DNA of 64,000 nucleotides from Phycisphaeraceae bacterium (lineage in GTDB: Bacteria > Planctomycetota > Phycisphaerae > Phycisphaerales > UBA1924): NCBI GenBank assembly GCA_020639235.1, contig JACKHC010000001.1, forward strand, positions 1,054,001 to 1,118,000. The letters are read 5' to 3'. The notes beneath the pieces were generated by a model. That model was not told the origin of the DNA, searched no databases, and was given only the letters and a program-made list of their open reading frames with translations. Made by a program: the position numbers and the translations under genes. Each line of letters begins with the position of its first letter. Position 1 is the first letter of the stretch. This document shows positions 7,968 to 15,784 of the stretch, in pieces.

Positions 7968-8130
7968 GGGTGACGGCTGGCCCCCTCCGTAGGAGGGCAG
8001 GGCTCGCCGTCAACCCGATGCCAGGCCATTGGTCGCCCCAGCGACGCTGAGTCACCCGCACCCACCGGAGGTGGGAAGGGCCGGAACAAAGTGGAGGACT
8101 CCGAGACCGCCCCCCGCCCCCCGGGGGCGG
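7968..8130. other. Hairpin cluster upstream of the relaxase (candidate oriT/control region)
   Basis: The gap between the divergent genes at 7937 and 8376 contains at least three stems. GGGTGACGGC / GCCGTCAACCC (7968-8016) encloses CCCTCC-GTA-GGAGGG (7983-7997). CCCACC-GGA-GGTGGG lies at 8061-8075. The palindrome CCGCCCCCCGGGGGCGG lies at 8114-8130. Origins of transfer usually lie next to the relaxase gene and contain such inverted repeats, so this is the best oriT candidate in the window. No nic site can be assigned by eye. The remainder to 8375 shows no gene. Confidence 0.4.
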
Positions 8131-8375
8131 CGAGGAGTTGACGCACGCGGCGCGGGGTGGCACTCCCTCTCATCAACCATTCCGAGATCGATGCACCATC
8201 CGTCGCGTCGAGAGTCGTTCGGATCTGACCGCGAACACCGAACACCCCAACTTGTCCACACGCCCGAGTCATCATCGGTGCGCTGCACTCGTCGGCGCTG
8301 CGCATGTTGTCGCACTCTCACTCAAGTGCCGGGTACGGGGTTCGCGGGGACGCGGAGCGCGCGTATGTTCCGGTC

Positions 8376-11300
8376 ATGCTCAACATCACCCCCAGCCGCA
8401 ACGCCGACGCCGCCCGCGACTACTTCGCGCGCTCGCTCTCACCCGGCGATTACTACGCCGAGAACGGCGGCGTGCCCTCGGTGTGGCTGGGCAAGGGCGC
8501 CGAGCGGCTGGGCCTGCACGGCGAGGAGGTCACCGGCGATGTCTTCGGCTGGCTGGTGCACAACAGCCACTCGTTCACGGGCGATCGCCTGACGCAGCGC
8601 AACCGCGCCAACAGATTGCCCGGTTATGACTTCACTTTCCACGCCCCCAAGTCGGTGAGCGTGGCCGAGTCGATGGGCGACGCGTCGATTCGCACAGCCT
8701 TCCGCGACGCGGTGCGGGAGACAATGGGCGAGATCGAACTGGAGATGCAGACCCGTGTGCGTAAGGGCGGCGTGCACGAGAACCGCACGACCGGCAACAT
8801 GCTGTGGGCGGAGTTCGTCCACGACACCACCCGACCCGTCGACGGCGTGCCGGATCCGCAGCTGCACTGCCACTGCTACGCCATTAACGCGACTTTCGAC
8901 GAAGCCGAGAACTGCTGGAAGGCGGGCAAGTTCCGCGCCCTCAAGCGGGACGCCCCGTACTACCAGGCGCGGTTCCTCAACAATCTCGCCTTCAAGGTGC
9001 AGGCGCTGGGATATGAAACCCAGCGCACGAAATCCGGCTTCGAGCTCGTCGGCGTGCCGGACACCGCGATCAAGAGCTTCAGCCGAAGAAGCAGGCTCAT
9101 CGACGAGCTCGCCGACAAGTACGGCATCGACGATCCGCGCGCCAAGGCCCGCATCGGCCAGTGGAGCCGCGAGTCCAAGGGTATGCGGCACACGCGGGAC
9201 GATCTGGTCGGCCTGTGGCACGACCGGATGAGCGAACAGGAACGCGAGGCGGTCTTCGAGACGATGCAGCGCGCGGCGATGCGCCGCGACGGATCATTGA
9301 TGCCGGTGGTCCCGGACGAGGACCCGTTCTCGACGGGGGCCGTGGCCCCGAGCGCCTGCCTGCAGCACGCGATCGAGCACTGCTACGAGCGACGGAGCGT
9401 CGTCTCGGAGAAGCAGCTCGCCGCGCGGGCCATCATGTTCGGGATCGGGCGCGTGCCGAGCGACACGATCAACTCCATGATCGCGGCGGGCGAGACCCCC
9501 GAGGGCGGGCGGGTGTTCCTGTCCCGCCAAGTCGATGATCAAAAACTCGTTACCACGCACACGGTGCTGGAGGAAGAGCGGCGGATGCTGGATCTGTCGG
9601 CGTCGACGCGGGGCACCTGCTTCGGGCTGGGCGTGAAGATCGCGCCGGGATCAGTTGATAACGGGTGGATGTATTCGATCGACGACGGCGAACTCTCGCC
9701 GGAGCAATACCGGGCGGCGGAGCGGGTGCTGCACAACAGGGACCGCGTCATCGCGATCTCGGGCGGCGCCGGTGTCGGCAAGACGCGGCTGATGCGGGAG
9801 ATCACCCGCGGCGCGGCGTACGGTGGCACAACGGTCTTCGCGTTCGCGCCGAATGCGCAGACGGTCGAGGACACCCTCAAGAAATCCGGCTTCGATGACG
9901 CGAAGACCGTCTCGCACCTCCTGACCAACGAACGGCTCCAGCAAAAACTGCGGGGCCAGGCGATCTGGGTGGATGAGGCCGGGCAACTGGGGGCCGGGAC
10001 CATGCGGCGGCTGATCGAGCTTGCGGTCGAGAAGAACGCGCGGCTGATCCTCACCGGCGACACGCGCCAGCACACGGCGGTGGAGCGCGGCGATGCGCTG
10101 CGCTTGTTGCGGGAGCGGGCCGGGATCGTGCCCGCAGAACTGCAGATCATCCGAAGACAGAAGGGGCTCTATCGCGAGGCGATCGAGAAGCTCGCGAGTG
10201 GTGAAGCCACCAAGGGTTTCGATCTCTTGGACGAGATGGAGGCGATCAAGGAACTCGAGGGCGCGGCGTTCGATCGCTTCGAGATGCTGGCCAGGGACTA
10301 CGCCGACACGATCGGGCGCGGCAAATCAGCGCTGGTGGTCTCGCCCACCCATGCCGAGGGCGAGCGGGCGACTCTGGCGATCCGTGCCAAACTCAAGGAG
10401 CGTGAAGTTCTGAAGAATGATGATCGCGCGGTCGAGCGGCTGGTGGCGACCGAGTGGACGCAGGCCGAGCGGGCCGATCCGGTGAACTACGCCCCGGGGC
10501 TGGTGGTGCAGTTCCACCAGAATGTCGGGGGTGGGAGTGGCAAGTGGTGGGGCAAGGAAGGGTTCACGCGCGGCGACCGCGTCGAGGTGACGCGGGTCGA
10601 ATACGGCACACCCGAGGAACAGGGCGGCGGTGGGGGAGCGCGGGTCTGGTGCATCGACGGCAAGGGCAAGGAGCGGGCGTTGCCGCTCGACCACGCCGGG
10701 CGATTCGATGTGTACGCCAAGGAGGAACTGCAAATCGCCGCCGGCGAGAAGCTGCGGATCACCAGGAACGCGCGATTGACTTCGATGAGTGGGGACGCAA
10801 AACGCGATCGAGAAACTGGCGAGCGGAAACTCGTGAACGGCCAGATGTTCACGGTCGCGGGGTTCACACCAACCGGCGACATCAGGCTCGACAACGGGAT
10901 GGTGATCCCCCAGGACTTCGGGCACATCGCCCACGGCTACTGCACCACCAGCCACGCGGCCCAGGGCAAGACGGTGGACGCGGTGTTCATTGCCCAAGGG
11001 GTTCAGTCGATGGCCGCCTCCTCGATGGAGCAGTTCTATGTCTCAGCGAGCCGGGCGCGGGAGGAGATCAGGATCTACACCGACGACAAGCACGAGCTCC
11101 GCGAGGCGATCGTACAGTCCGAGCAGCGGCTGTCGGCGACCGAACTGGTCGAGGGACCGGACGGCGAGGGCGGTGGAGGCGAGAGCGGCGGTGGGGGACA
11201 AGGCGGTCAGACTCCCGCGCAGCGCACGCCGGAGAAGACGCCGGACAAGGAACCGCATCGCAACCCGGTCCGCGACCGCGCCATGCACAACGCGCGGCTC

Positions 11301-11447
11301 GCCAAGCACGCGATGCTCCGCAACGCCGCGCCTCAAAATGAACGCGAGCGCGTCCGCGAGCGCTTACTGCCGATGAAGCAGATCGACCCGAAGTTCCTCG
11401 CCAGCACCTACCAGAAGCGGGCACGCGATATGGGGATGGAAAGGTAA
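8376..11447 (+). CDS. MobF-family relaxase-helicase (TrwC/TraI-like)
   Basis: Predicted protein of 1023 residues that nicks and unwinds DNA at oriT for conjugative transfer. The relaxase domain (about 1-300) has the family signatures GDYYAENG...WLGKGAERLGLHG with candidate catalytic tyrosines at 26-27, the GYDFTFHAPKSVSV segment, and the metal-binding histidines H149, H164 and H166 in HDTTRPVDGVPDPQLHCH. A RecD-like helicase domain follows, with Walker A SGGAGVGKT (about 464-472), Walker B IWVDEAGQL, GDTRQH and the late motif TTSHAAQGKTVD. The C-terminal tail is Gly- and Arg-rich. The ATG at 8376 matches the usual MobF N-terminus (MLxIxxxxxA), although no ribosome site is obvious; an in-frame start at 8304 would add 24 residues. 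Confidence 0.93.
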   Translation: MLNITPSRNADAARDYFARSLSPGDYYAENGGVPSVWLGKGAERLGLHGEEVTGDVFGWLVHNSHSFTGDRLTQRNRANRLPGYDFTFHAPKSVSVAESMGDASIRTAFRDAVRETMGEIELEMQTRVRKGGVHENRTTGNMLWAEFVHDTTRPVDGVPDPQLHCHCYAINATFDEAENCWKAGKFRALKRDAPYYQARFLNNLAFKVQALGYETQRTKSGFELVGVPDTAIKSFSRRSRLIDELADKYGIDDPRAKARIGQWSRESKGMRHTRDDLVGLWHDRMSEQEREAVFETMQRAAMRRDGSLMPVVPDEDPFSTGAVAPSACLQHAIEHCYERRSVVSEKQLAARAIMFGIGRVPSDTINSMIAAGETPEGGRVFLSRQVDDQKLVTTHTVLEEERRMLDLSASTRGTCFGLGVKIAPGSVDNGWMYSIDDGELSPEQYRAAERVLHNRDRVIAISGGAGVGKTRLMREITRGAAYGGTTVFAFAPNAQTVEDTLKKSGFDDAKTVSHLLTNERLQQKLRGQAIWVDEAGQLGAGTMRRLIELAVEKNARLILTGDTRQHTAVERGDALRLLRERAGIVPAELQIIRRQKGLYREAIEKLASGEATKGFDLLDEMEAIKELEGAAFDRFEMLARDYADTIGRGKSALVVSPTHAEGERATLAIRAKLKEREVLKNDDRAVERLVATEWTQAERADPVNYAPGLVVQFHQNVGGGSGKWWGKEGFTRGDRVEVTRVEYGTPEEQGGGGGARVWCIDGKGKERALPLDHAGRFDVYAKEELQIAAGEKLRITRNARLTSMSGDAKRDRETGERKLVNGQMFTVAGFTPTGDIRLDNGMVIPQDFGHIAHGYCTTSHAAQGKTVDAVFIAQGVQSMAASSMEQFYVSASRAREEIRIYTDDKHELREAIVQSEQRLSATELVEGPDGEGGGGESGGGGQGGQTPAQRTPEKTPDKEPHRNPVRDRAMHNARLAKHAMLRNAAPQNERERVRERLLPMKQIDPKFLASTYQKRARDMGMER

Positions 11448-11450
11448 AGG

Positions 11451-11885
11451 ATGAACGAGAACCGCGACCTTCTCTCGAAGTACCGCGCTCGATCCGCGGC
11501 GAATGGCGCGGCACCGCAAGCGCCCAATCCCCACCCTGAAGAAGTGGGCGACGGCGATCCGGGGGGCCATATCCAGCGGGAGAGGCACCAGATCATGCTG
11601 ACTCTCGAGACCCGCGACGGGCTCTCGACGGCGCTGGCGTATTCGTATCTCTCGACGATCCGCTTCGATCCCCGCGGCGCGCTCGAACTCGACTTCGCGG
11701 GGAGTACCATCGCTGTCCGCGGCGTCAACCTCAAACCGCTCTTCGATGGTCTCCGCACGCATACGACCGCGACAATCGCCGAGTCGCGGGGCACAGCGCC
11801 GAGGGATCCGTCCGAGCCCTTCGTGGAGGTCATTATCATAGGGATTGACGCCAATAAAGATGGGGGTGGTCACCTCGCCGTATAG
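11451..11885 (+). CDS. Hypothetical protein coupled to the relaxase
   Basis: A 144-residue protein starting 3 bases after the relaxase stop (TAAAGGATG), so it is in the same transcript. The N-terminus is polar and probably disordered (SKYRARSAANGAAPQAPNPH). The middle (MLTLETRDGLSTALAYSYLS...IRFDPRGALELDFAGSTIAV) is a beta-rich module that might bind a ligand or partner. No family is recognised. Confidence 0.65.
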   Translation: MNENRDLLSKYRARSAANGAAPQAPNPHPEEVGDGDPGGHIQRERHQIMLTLETRDGLSTALAYSYLSTIRFDPRGALELDFAGSTIAVRGVNLKPLFDGLRTHTTATIAESRGTAPRDPSEPFVEVIIIGIDANKDGGGHLAV

Positions 11886-11904
11886 CGCGTCAGGAGGTCG
11901 AGGA

Positions 11905-12648
11905 ATGGAGCCGATCCAAGCTGCCCCTGAGTACCATTTCAACGAGAGGGACGAATCTGTACTCGATGAGCTGTTGACTCAGTTAGAGTCAAGAGTCGGC
12001 GGGACGCGAGTGCATCGCGGATTGTCGGCGGGATCGATCGATTTGCTCTCGGCGCTGGAGGTCGTGGTGGAGACCGCAGTAGCGTCATATGTCGTTGGAT
12101 TGCTCGGCATTGACGAGTTGAGCAAGGAGCACAAAAAATGGCTAATGGAGCAAGTCAGTCGCCTTGCCTCGCTGCTGAATCAGATCGCTGTGTGCACAAA
12201 GGACCGCATTCGTGAGCTGAACCTAAAGGCAGCGTACGACGACAAGGAGCAGGCAATTACGGTCCGTATCGATCTTGATGGCATCCCGTGCTACATCGCG
12301 CTCAATGGTCCGCATGTCGATGCTGACGCACTGTCGAGGCTAGACATTGATGTGAAAGCCATGATCGAGTCTATTCGGGTGTGCGCAATGCCAGAAGACA
12401 TCGTCGCATTGCAACTGTGTTTGCACCCGGCGACTCGGGAGTGGCGGTACCTTCTTCTGCCGTCACCGGATGCGTTCGGACAATTCGTGGATCGAGTTTT
12501 CGATATCCACAAGCGCGAGTTTATGAACATCGACTCTGCGGCTCAGTTCATCGAGCTGGTACAGATCGAGGAAAGGGACTCGTTGAAGGTGTTGATCAAT
12601 CCGTTCAGAGGACGCGATCGCTCTAAAGCTGTTCAGTTCCCTGAATGA
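11905..12648 (+). CDS. Hypothetical protein (247 aa)
   Basis: Predicted 247-residue soluble protein. The start at 11905 is chosen for an AGGAGG ribosome site nine bases upstream; an upstream in-frame ATG at 11845 overlaps the previous gene and lacks one. The N-terminal third is helical (DESVLDELLTQLESRV; ALEVVVETAVASYVVGLLGID). A beta-rich half follows (AITVRIDLDGIPCYIALNG) and then an alpha/beta tail. Base use is somewhat AT-richer than the relaxase, suggesting a later insertion. No family is recognised. A terminator-like hairpin follows. Confidence 0.65.
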   Translation: MEPIQAAPEYHFNERDESVLDELLTQLESRVGGTRVHRGLSAGSIDLLSALEVVVETAVASYVVGLLGIDELSKEHKKWLMEQVSRLASLLNQIAVCTKDRIRELNLKAAYDDKEQAITVRIDLDGIPCYIALNGPHVDADALSRLDIDVKAMIESIRVCAMPEDIVALQLCLHPATREWRYLLLPSPDAFGQFVDRVFDIHKREFMNIDSAAQFIELVQIEERDSLKVLINPFRGRDRSKAVQFPE

Positions 12649-12653
12649 AAGGA

Positions 12654-12681
12654 CCCCGCCGACTCTCTCGGGCCGGCGGGG
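12654..12681. terminator. Hairpin between convergent genes
   Basis: CCCCGCCG (12654-12661) pairs with CGGCGGGG (12674-12681), with TCCTTTC following on the minus strand. It sits just after the stop at 12648 (plus) and before the stop at 12709 (minus), so it may serve both directions. Confidence 0.6.
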
Positions 12682-12708
12682 CGAGTGTGGTAGGTGGGCA
12701 GTGAACGG

Positions 12709-13017
12709 TTACGCCGCGTCGGGCTGCTCGTCGGCCTCGGCACGGTCGGCGGCCGCCAGTTCGACGATCTTGCTGTGGGCCAGATCGGCGACCTTGGCCA
12801 GGGTCAGCAGGTCGTCCCGGCCGTAGGAGCCGCTGGACTTCCAGTCGCCGTTGCCGTCGCGGTAGCGCCGGTCGATGGTGGCGTTGTAGAGCGTGCCCTT
12901 TTCCGTCTGGTTGGCCCAGATCGCCGCGGTGATCAGGCCGATCTTGACCTTGGCCACGGGCTGCTGGGCCGGGCCTTCGGTCTGCTTGCGGGTGGCGGTT
13001 CTGTTGCTGTTCTTCAT
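12709..13017 (-). CDS. Small conserved mobile-element protein (KIGLITAAIW type)
   Basis: A 102-residue protein with a lysine/threonine-rich N-terminus, then a core KIGLITAAIWANQTEKGTLY, then NATIDRRYRDGNGDWKSSGS, YGRDDLLTLAKVADLAHSKI and an acidic tail. From memory, similar short proteins (an 'I-A-IW-N' strand, then 'R-Y-D-G-W', then a 'DLL-LAK-AD-AH' helix) are common on plasmids and integrative elements of many bacteria. The function is not established to my knowledge; single-strand DNA handling has been an obvious guess. A strong AAAGGAG ribosome site fixes the start. Confidence 0.7.
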   Translation of the reverse strand: MKNSNRTATRKQTEGPAQQPVAKVKIGLITAAIWANQTEKGTLYNATIDRRYRDGNGDWKSSGSYGRDDLLTLAKVADLAHSKIVELAAADRAEADEQPDAA

Positions 13018-13050
13018 GGTCGTTCTCCTTTCAGAGGGTTGGTGGTTGAA
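13018..13050 (-). promoter_or_regulatory. CA-rich 5' leader with ribosome site
   Basis: Minus strand: TTCAACCACCAACCCTCTGA, then AAGGAG and ATG. It is the fourth copy of the shared leader. Confidence 0.5.
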
Positions 13051-13240
13051 CTGATCGCCCCGAGACCGCCCGGGTCGCAGGGCGGCATCCAGCGGCGGGG
13101 ACCCGTCTGCAGGGAAGCGATTTGCGAGCGGAGCCGAGTCCAATCGCGAGCGAAGATGGGGCGGGATCGGCGCAGCCGACGGCCGCTTGTGCCGAACGAG
13201 TACGGCGGTACGGATCAGGCGACGGTCAACACCACACCCC
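13036..13240. repeat. Second structured intergenic element
   Basis: GGTTGGTGGTTGAAC (from about 13038) is loosely complementary to GGTCAACACCACACC at 13224-13238, giving an outer stem as in the 6947-7120 element. The interiors share short blocks in the same order: GGGTCGCAG, then CGCGAGCGAAG, then CCGCTTG. This suggests a common origin. The rest of the 13018-13426 gap contains no gene that I can support. Confidence 0.4.
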
Positions 13241-13426
13241 GAAAGGCATGAACGGCCGGGACAGCTGAGTCCAGAACACGCCGCATGCAACAGCCGAGCC
13301 CTCTGGCACACCTCCGCCCCCCCGAGGGGCACGGACAGGAGCGGCCCGTCCCTGCACGCGGCGAGACTCAAGGGGCACGGAACAGGACGGGGGCACGGCT
13401 CAACGCCCCTCGTCCGGGCCCTTGCG

Positions 13427-14011
13427 CTACTCTCGCGACGGCCGGTAGCGGTACCGGCGCTGCGACCAGCCCAGGACGATCAGCGACCCGGCCACCAACG
13501 CGATGTACAGCGGGTAGCCGAGCCGGAATGCGGCCTCGTCATGGCCGAGATGGAAGGCCAGGTATAGGCATGCCCCGAGCATCACCGCCACGCCGACCAG
13601 CACGGACCCGACGGTCTCGGCGCCGGTGCGTCCGCCCACGGCCCTGCCCCGGCTCGGATGCGAGGACTGAAATGAAAGCAGGTCGTCGCCGGCCAGTTCG
13701 TTGACGCGGCTTTCGATCGACTCGATGCGCCGGAGCAGGTCCTCGAACGACCGGGCATGCATGAGCGTGGTCCGCAGGAACCAGATCAGCACCAGCGGGA
13801 CCCCCAACAGGAAGATCGCACGGGCCTCGACCGGGAGCACGGTGACCGAGCCCAGGAACGCCGCCAGCGTCGCCCCGGCGATCGGAACCCGCCGCTCCAG
13901 CGATTGCAGCCGCAGCGGTACCAGCCCATAAAGGGCGCGGTACTCCTCCATCAGCAGCGCCACGCGGGCGCTGCGATCCAGTACTGGTGTAGAATTCTTC
14001 TTTGTGGCCAT
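13427..14011 (-). CDS. Four-helix membrane protein
   Basis: A 194-residue protein with two hydrophobic pairs. The first is around residues 43-60 and 66-82 (ATLAAFLGSVTVLPV, IFLLGVPLVLIWFL). The second is around 135-155 and 165-183 (VGSVLVGVAVMLGACLYLAF, LYIALVAGSLIVLGW). A cytosolic coiled region (RSFEDLLRRIESIESRVNEL) lies between them. A GGGGGAAG ribosome site precedes the ATG. The family is not recognised; it may be an accessory of the element or a small stress membrane protein. Confidence 0.7.
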   Translation of the reverse strand: MATKKNSTPVLDRSARVALLMEEYRALYGLVPLRLQSLERRVPIAGATLAAFLGSVTVLPVEARAIFLLGVPLVLIWFLRTTLMHARSFEDLLRRIESIESRVNELAGDDLLSFQSSHPSRGRAVGGRTGAETVGSVLVGVAVMLGACLYLAFHLGHDEAAFRLGYPLYIALVAGSLIVLGWSQRRYRYRPSRE

Positions 14012-14093
14012 CGCTTCCCCCGCTCACTTGGGTAGCACAGTCCAAGGGCATGCGTAAAGAGGGAATAGGCGGGTTTACGCGATCGTGTGAAGA

Positions 14094-14345
14094 TCACTTG
14101 CGTTTGCGTGTTGTTCTCCAGTCAGCGATCACCTTGCTCGGATCGACTCCGCACCCCTCGCACCAATCACAGAACTCAGCGATGTCGACTCGTCGGCTTC
14201 CAGTCTCGCACTTGTGGACCCACTGGTGCGGGACATTGAGCAACTCACCCAGATCGCGCTGGGTCAACCCTGCCTCCTCACGGAGCTCCCGAAGTAGATC
14301 GGGAACCAATCGATACCGCCGGGCGTGCTGGGCCTTTGTCGCCAT
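14094..14345 (-). CDS. XRE-family DNA-binding regulator
   Basis: An 83-residue helix-turn-helix protein of the Cro/CI (XRE) type: LRELREEAGLTQRDLGELLN followed by VPHQWVHKCETGSRRVDI, with the conserved Gln and Glu contacts. It consists of the DNA-binding domain plus a short tail. It is divergent from the cupin gene, and the 100-base gap between them is full of inverted repeats. It therefore probably controls itself and the cupin gene. Confidence 0.85.
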   Translation of the reverse strand: MATKAQHARRYRLVPDLLRELREEAGLTQRDLGELLNVPHQWVHKCETGSRRVDIAEFCDWCEGCGVDPSKVIADWRTTRKRK

Positions 14346-14385
14346 TTCGTCAACATGGCCGACTTTGCCCTTGTCACCGTTTCAG

Positions 14386-14426
14386 TGCCAAGATACTGTC
14401 ACTCTTTGGCACCAATATAGTGACAG
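14386..14426. promoter_or_regulatory. Divergent operator region
   Basis: There are two interlocked inverted repeats. TGCCAA (14386-14391) pairs with TTGGCA (14406-14411), and CTGTCAC (14396-14402) pairs with GTGACAG (14420-14426). A possible -10 box TATAGT lies at 14416-14421 for the plus-strand gene. The spacing suits a dimeric XRE-type repressor. Confidence 0.5.
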
Positions 14427-14448
14427 GTTGTGGTTGAGAGGAAGGCAG

Positions 14449-15162
14449 ATGAAAGGCGTAATCCAACTGTACGGCATCCAGGTTCCCGGCTACCACGGCG
14501 GGCCGATCTCGGGACGCGAAGCCTTCCAAGGTCTGACGGCAATGGCGTCAACCACCCTCAATCGCTTCAAGAGTGAACTGGCGAGGCGTGGCGGCGGCGG
14601 ACGCGGCGCAGCGGTAGGGGTAGTCCGTGGTACTGGTCCGGGAGTCTCGTTCGGAGCGCTTGTCGCCGCAATGGAACGGAACGAACCACGAAAACTTCAA
14701 GCCCCCTTCGAGAACACGGACTCGATCAGCGGTGCCGTGTGGAAGGCGTGCGACATCCTCGGTCCTGAAAACGATACCGCTCTACTCAAACTTCGATTCG
14801 AGAAGGGGACCGACAAGCTGCCGCTCCATGCTCATCTACACTCGGACCGCGTGATCTTTGTGCTCTCGGGCCGCGGCTTCTACCACGCCTCAAGCGAACC
14901 GATGGAGTCATTTACGGGTCGGGAAATTCAATCGATCGCCGTGAGAGAACGGGATGCCCTCGTTTTTACGCGGGGAGTCATCCACACATTCACCGCGCCG
15001 ACTGAGTCGCTGGTGCTGCTCTCTTTCCACTCGCCGTTCATCCCGCTCGATCAGCCGGATCAGTACGCGGTGCCTGACTGCACTCCGACGAGACACGCCT
15101 TTTCCACCACGGGTGCGACCATCGGGTGCGTGCCCGCTTGGACGCTGCTAGTCGGATCGTGA
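14449..15162 (+). CDS. Cupin-domain protein
   Basis: A 237-residue protein. The C-terminal half is a cupin barrel: LPLHAHLHSDRVIFVLSGRG (about residues 123-142) is motif 1 with metal-ligand-like histidines, and DALVFTRGVIHTFTAP is motif 2 with a third histidine. The N-terminal 110 residues contain a short Arg/Gly-rich segment and are unassigned. A GAGGAAGG ribosome site supports the ATG at 14449; the longer open frame upstream overlaps the regulator and is rejected. It is divergent from the XRE gene. The substrate is unknown. Confidence 0.75.
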   Translation: MKGVIQLYGIQVPGYHGGPISGREAFQGLTAMASTTLNRFKSELARRGGGGRGAAVGVVRGTGPGVSFGALVAAMERNEPRKLQAPFENTDSISGAVWKACDILGPENDTALLKLRFEKGTDKLPLHAHLHSDRVIFVLSGRGFYHASSEPMESFTGREIQSIAVRERDALVFTRGVIHTFTAPTESLVLLSFHSPFIPLDQPDQYAVPDCTPTRHAFSTTGATIGCVPAWTLLVGS

Positions 15163-15457
15163 TGGCCGCGACCAAGTACGGTGTGGGATCGAAGGCGCAT
15201 GACACAACTCTGCATAAGCTGATGGCCCTACGAGATGCGCCTCCAGAAAGATCTCGTTGGATTGTCGCCAACTGTTTGTCTCCCCATGTCCGCTGCCATC
15301 ACGCACGCCTCTCCGGGATGACGACGCTTGACCAGCACGCACCGCCGAATCTCGCCCGCGGCGTCTCGGCCACGAGGGAGCACTCCACATTCCACTTCCA
15401 AACCAACGACCGGGTGAACGCACGCAGGCGCGGACCGATCGGCATCGAGCGCACGCG

Positions 15458-15686
15458 TCACGACGCGCCCCTTTCGGACCTCGATGCTGTCGCCGCCTGG
15501 CGGGCGCAGATGAACTCGTTGATGGACGACTCGGGGATGCGCCAATGACCCCCCCCGCTGGAAAGCGCCGGGAAGGTGCCCGTCAGCGATGAGGCGGTAG
15601 AGACTTGTCTTCGAACGCATTCCGAGCCGATGACCCGCTTCCGTGCGACTGAGGGACCGATCGGTTGATTGGTCATGTTGGGTCAT
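15458..15686 (-). pseudogene. Excisionase/MerR-type helix-turn-helix gene, frameshifted
   Basis: The first frame encodes RSLSRTEAGHRLGMRSKTSL followed by YRLIADGHLPGAFQRGG, an HTH_17-type DNA-binding module as in excisionases. The expected continuation HWRIPESSINEFICARQAA lies in another frame. The switch falls at a run of eight C (15551-15558; G on the coding strand), so one base gained or lost there joins or breaks the gene. It may be a true pseudogene, a phase-variable gene or a sequencing error. Confidence 0.65.
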
Positions 15687-15773
15687 AGCGGGGATAATAT
15701 CGGTCTCAAGTCACTGGACAAGGGCAAATATTGGTCATTTCGGGATTTGTTTCCTTTTTGACCACTTGTGACC
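15668..15773. promoter_or_regulatory. Divergent control region with GGTCA repeats
   Basis: ATTGGTCAT occurs at 15668-15676 and again at 15730-15738. Further half-sites are GGGTCA (15680-15685), TTTGACCA (15757-15764) and GTGACC (15768-15773). They lie between the excisionase-like gene and the LexA-like repressor and look like multiple repressor operators controlling both. Confidence 0.5.
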
Positions 15774-15784
15774 TATTTTGTCGC

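Noticed and set aside
12381..12626. 81-codon plus-strand frame within the gene at 11905
   Set aside because: Shadow of the 247-residue protein, which has the better ribosome site and composition.
14400..14425. Sigma-54 promoter (TTTGGCAC)
   Set aside because: The -24-like TGGCAC is present but no -12 GC element follows at the right spacing.
15126..15548. 140-codon plus-strand frame after the cupin gene
   Set aside because: It overlaps the end of the cupin gene and the excisionase-like gene, with no ribosome site or recognisable domain.
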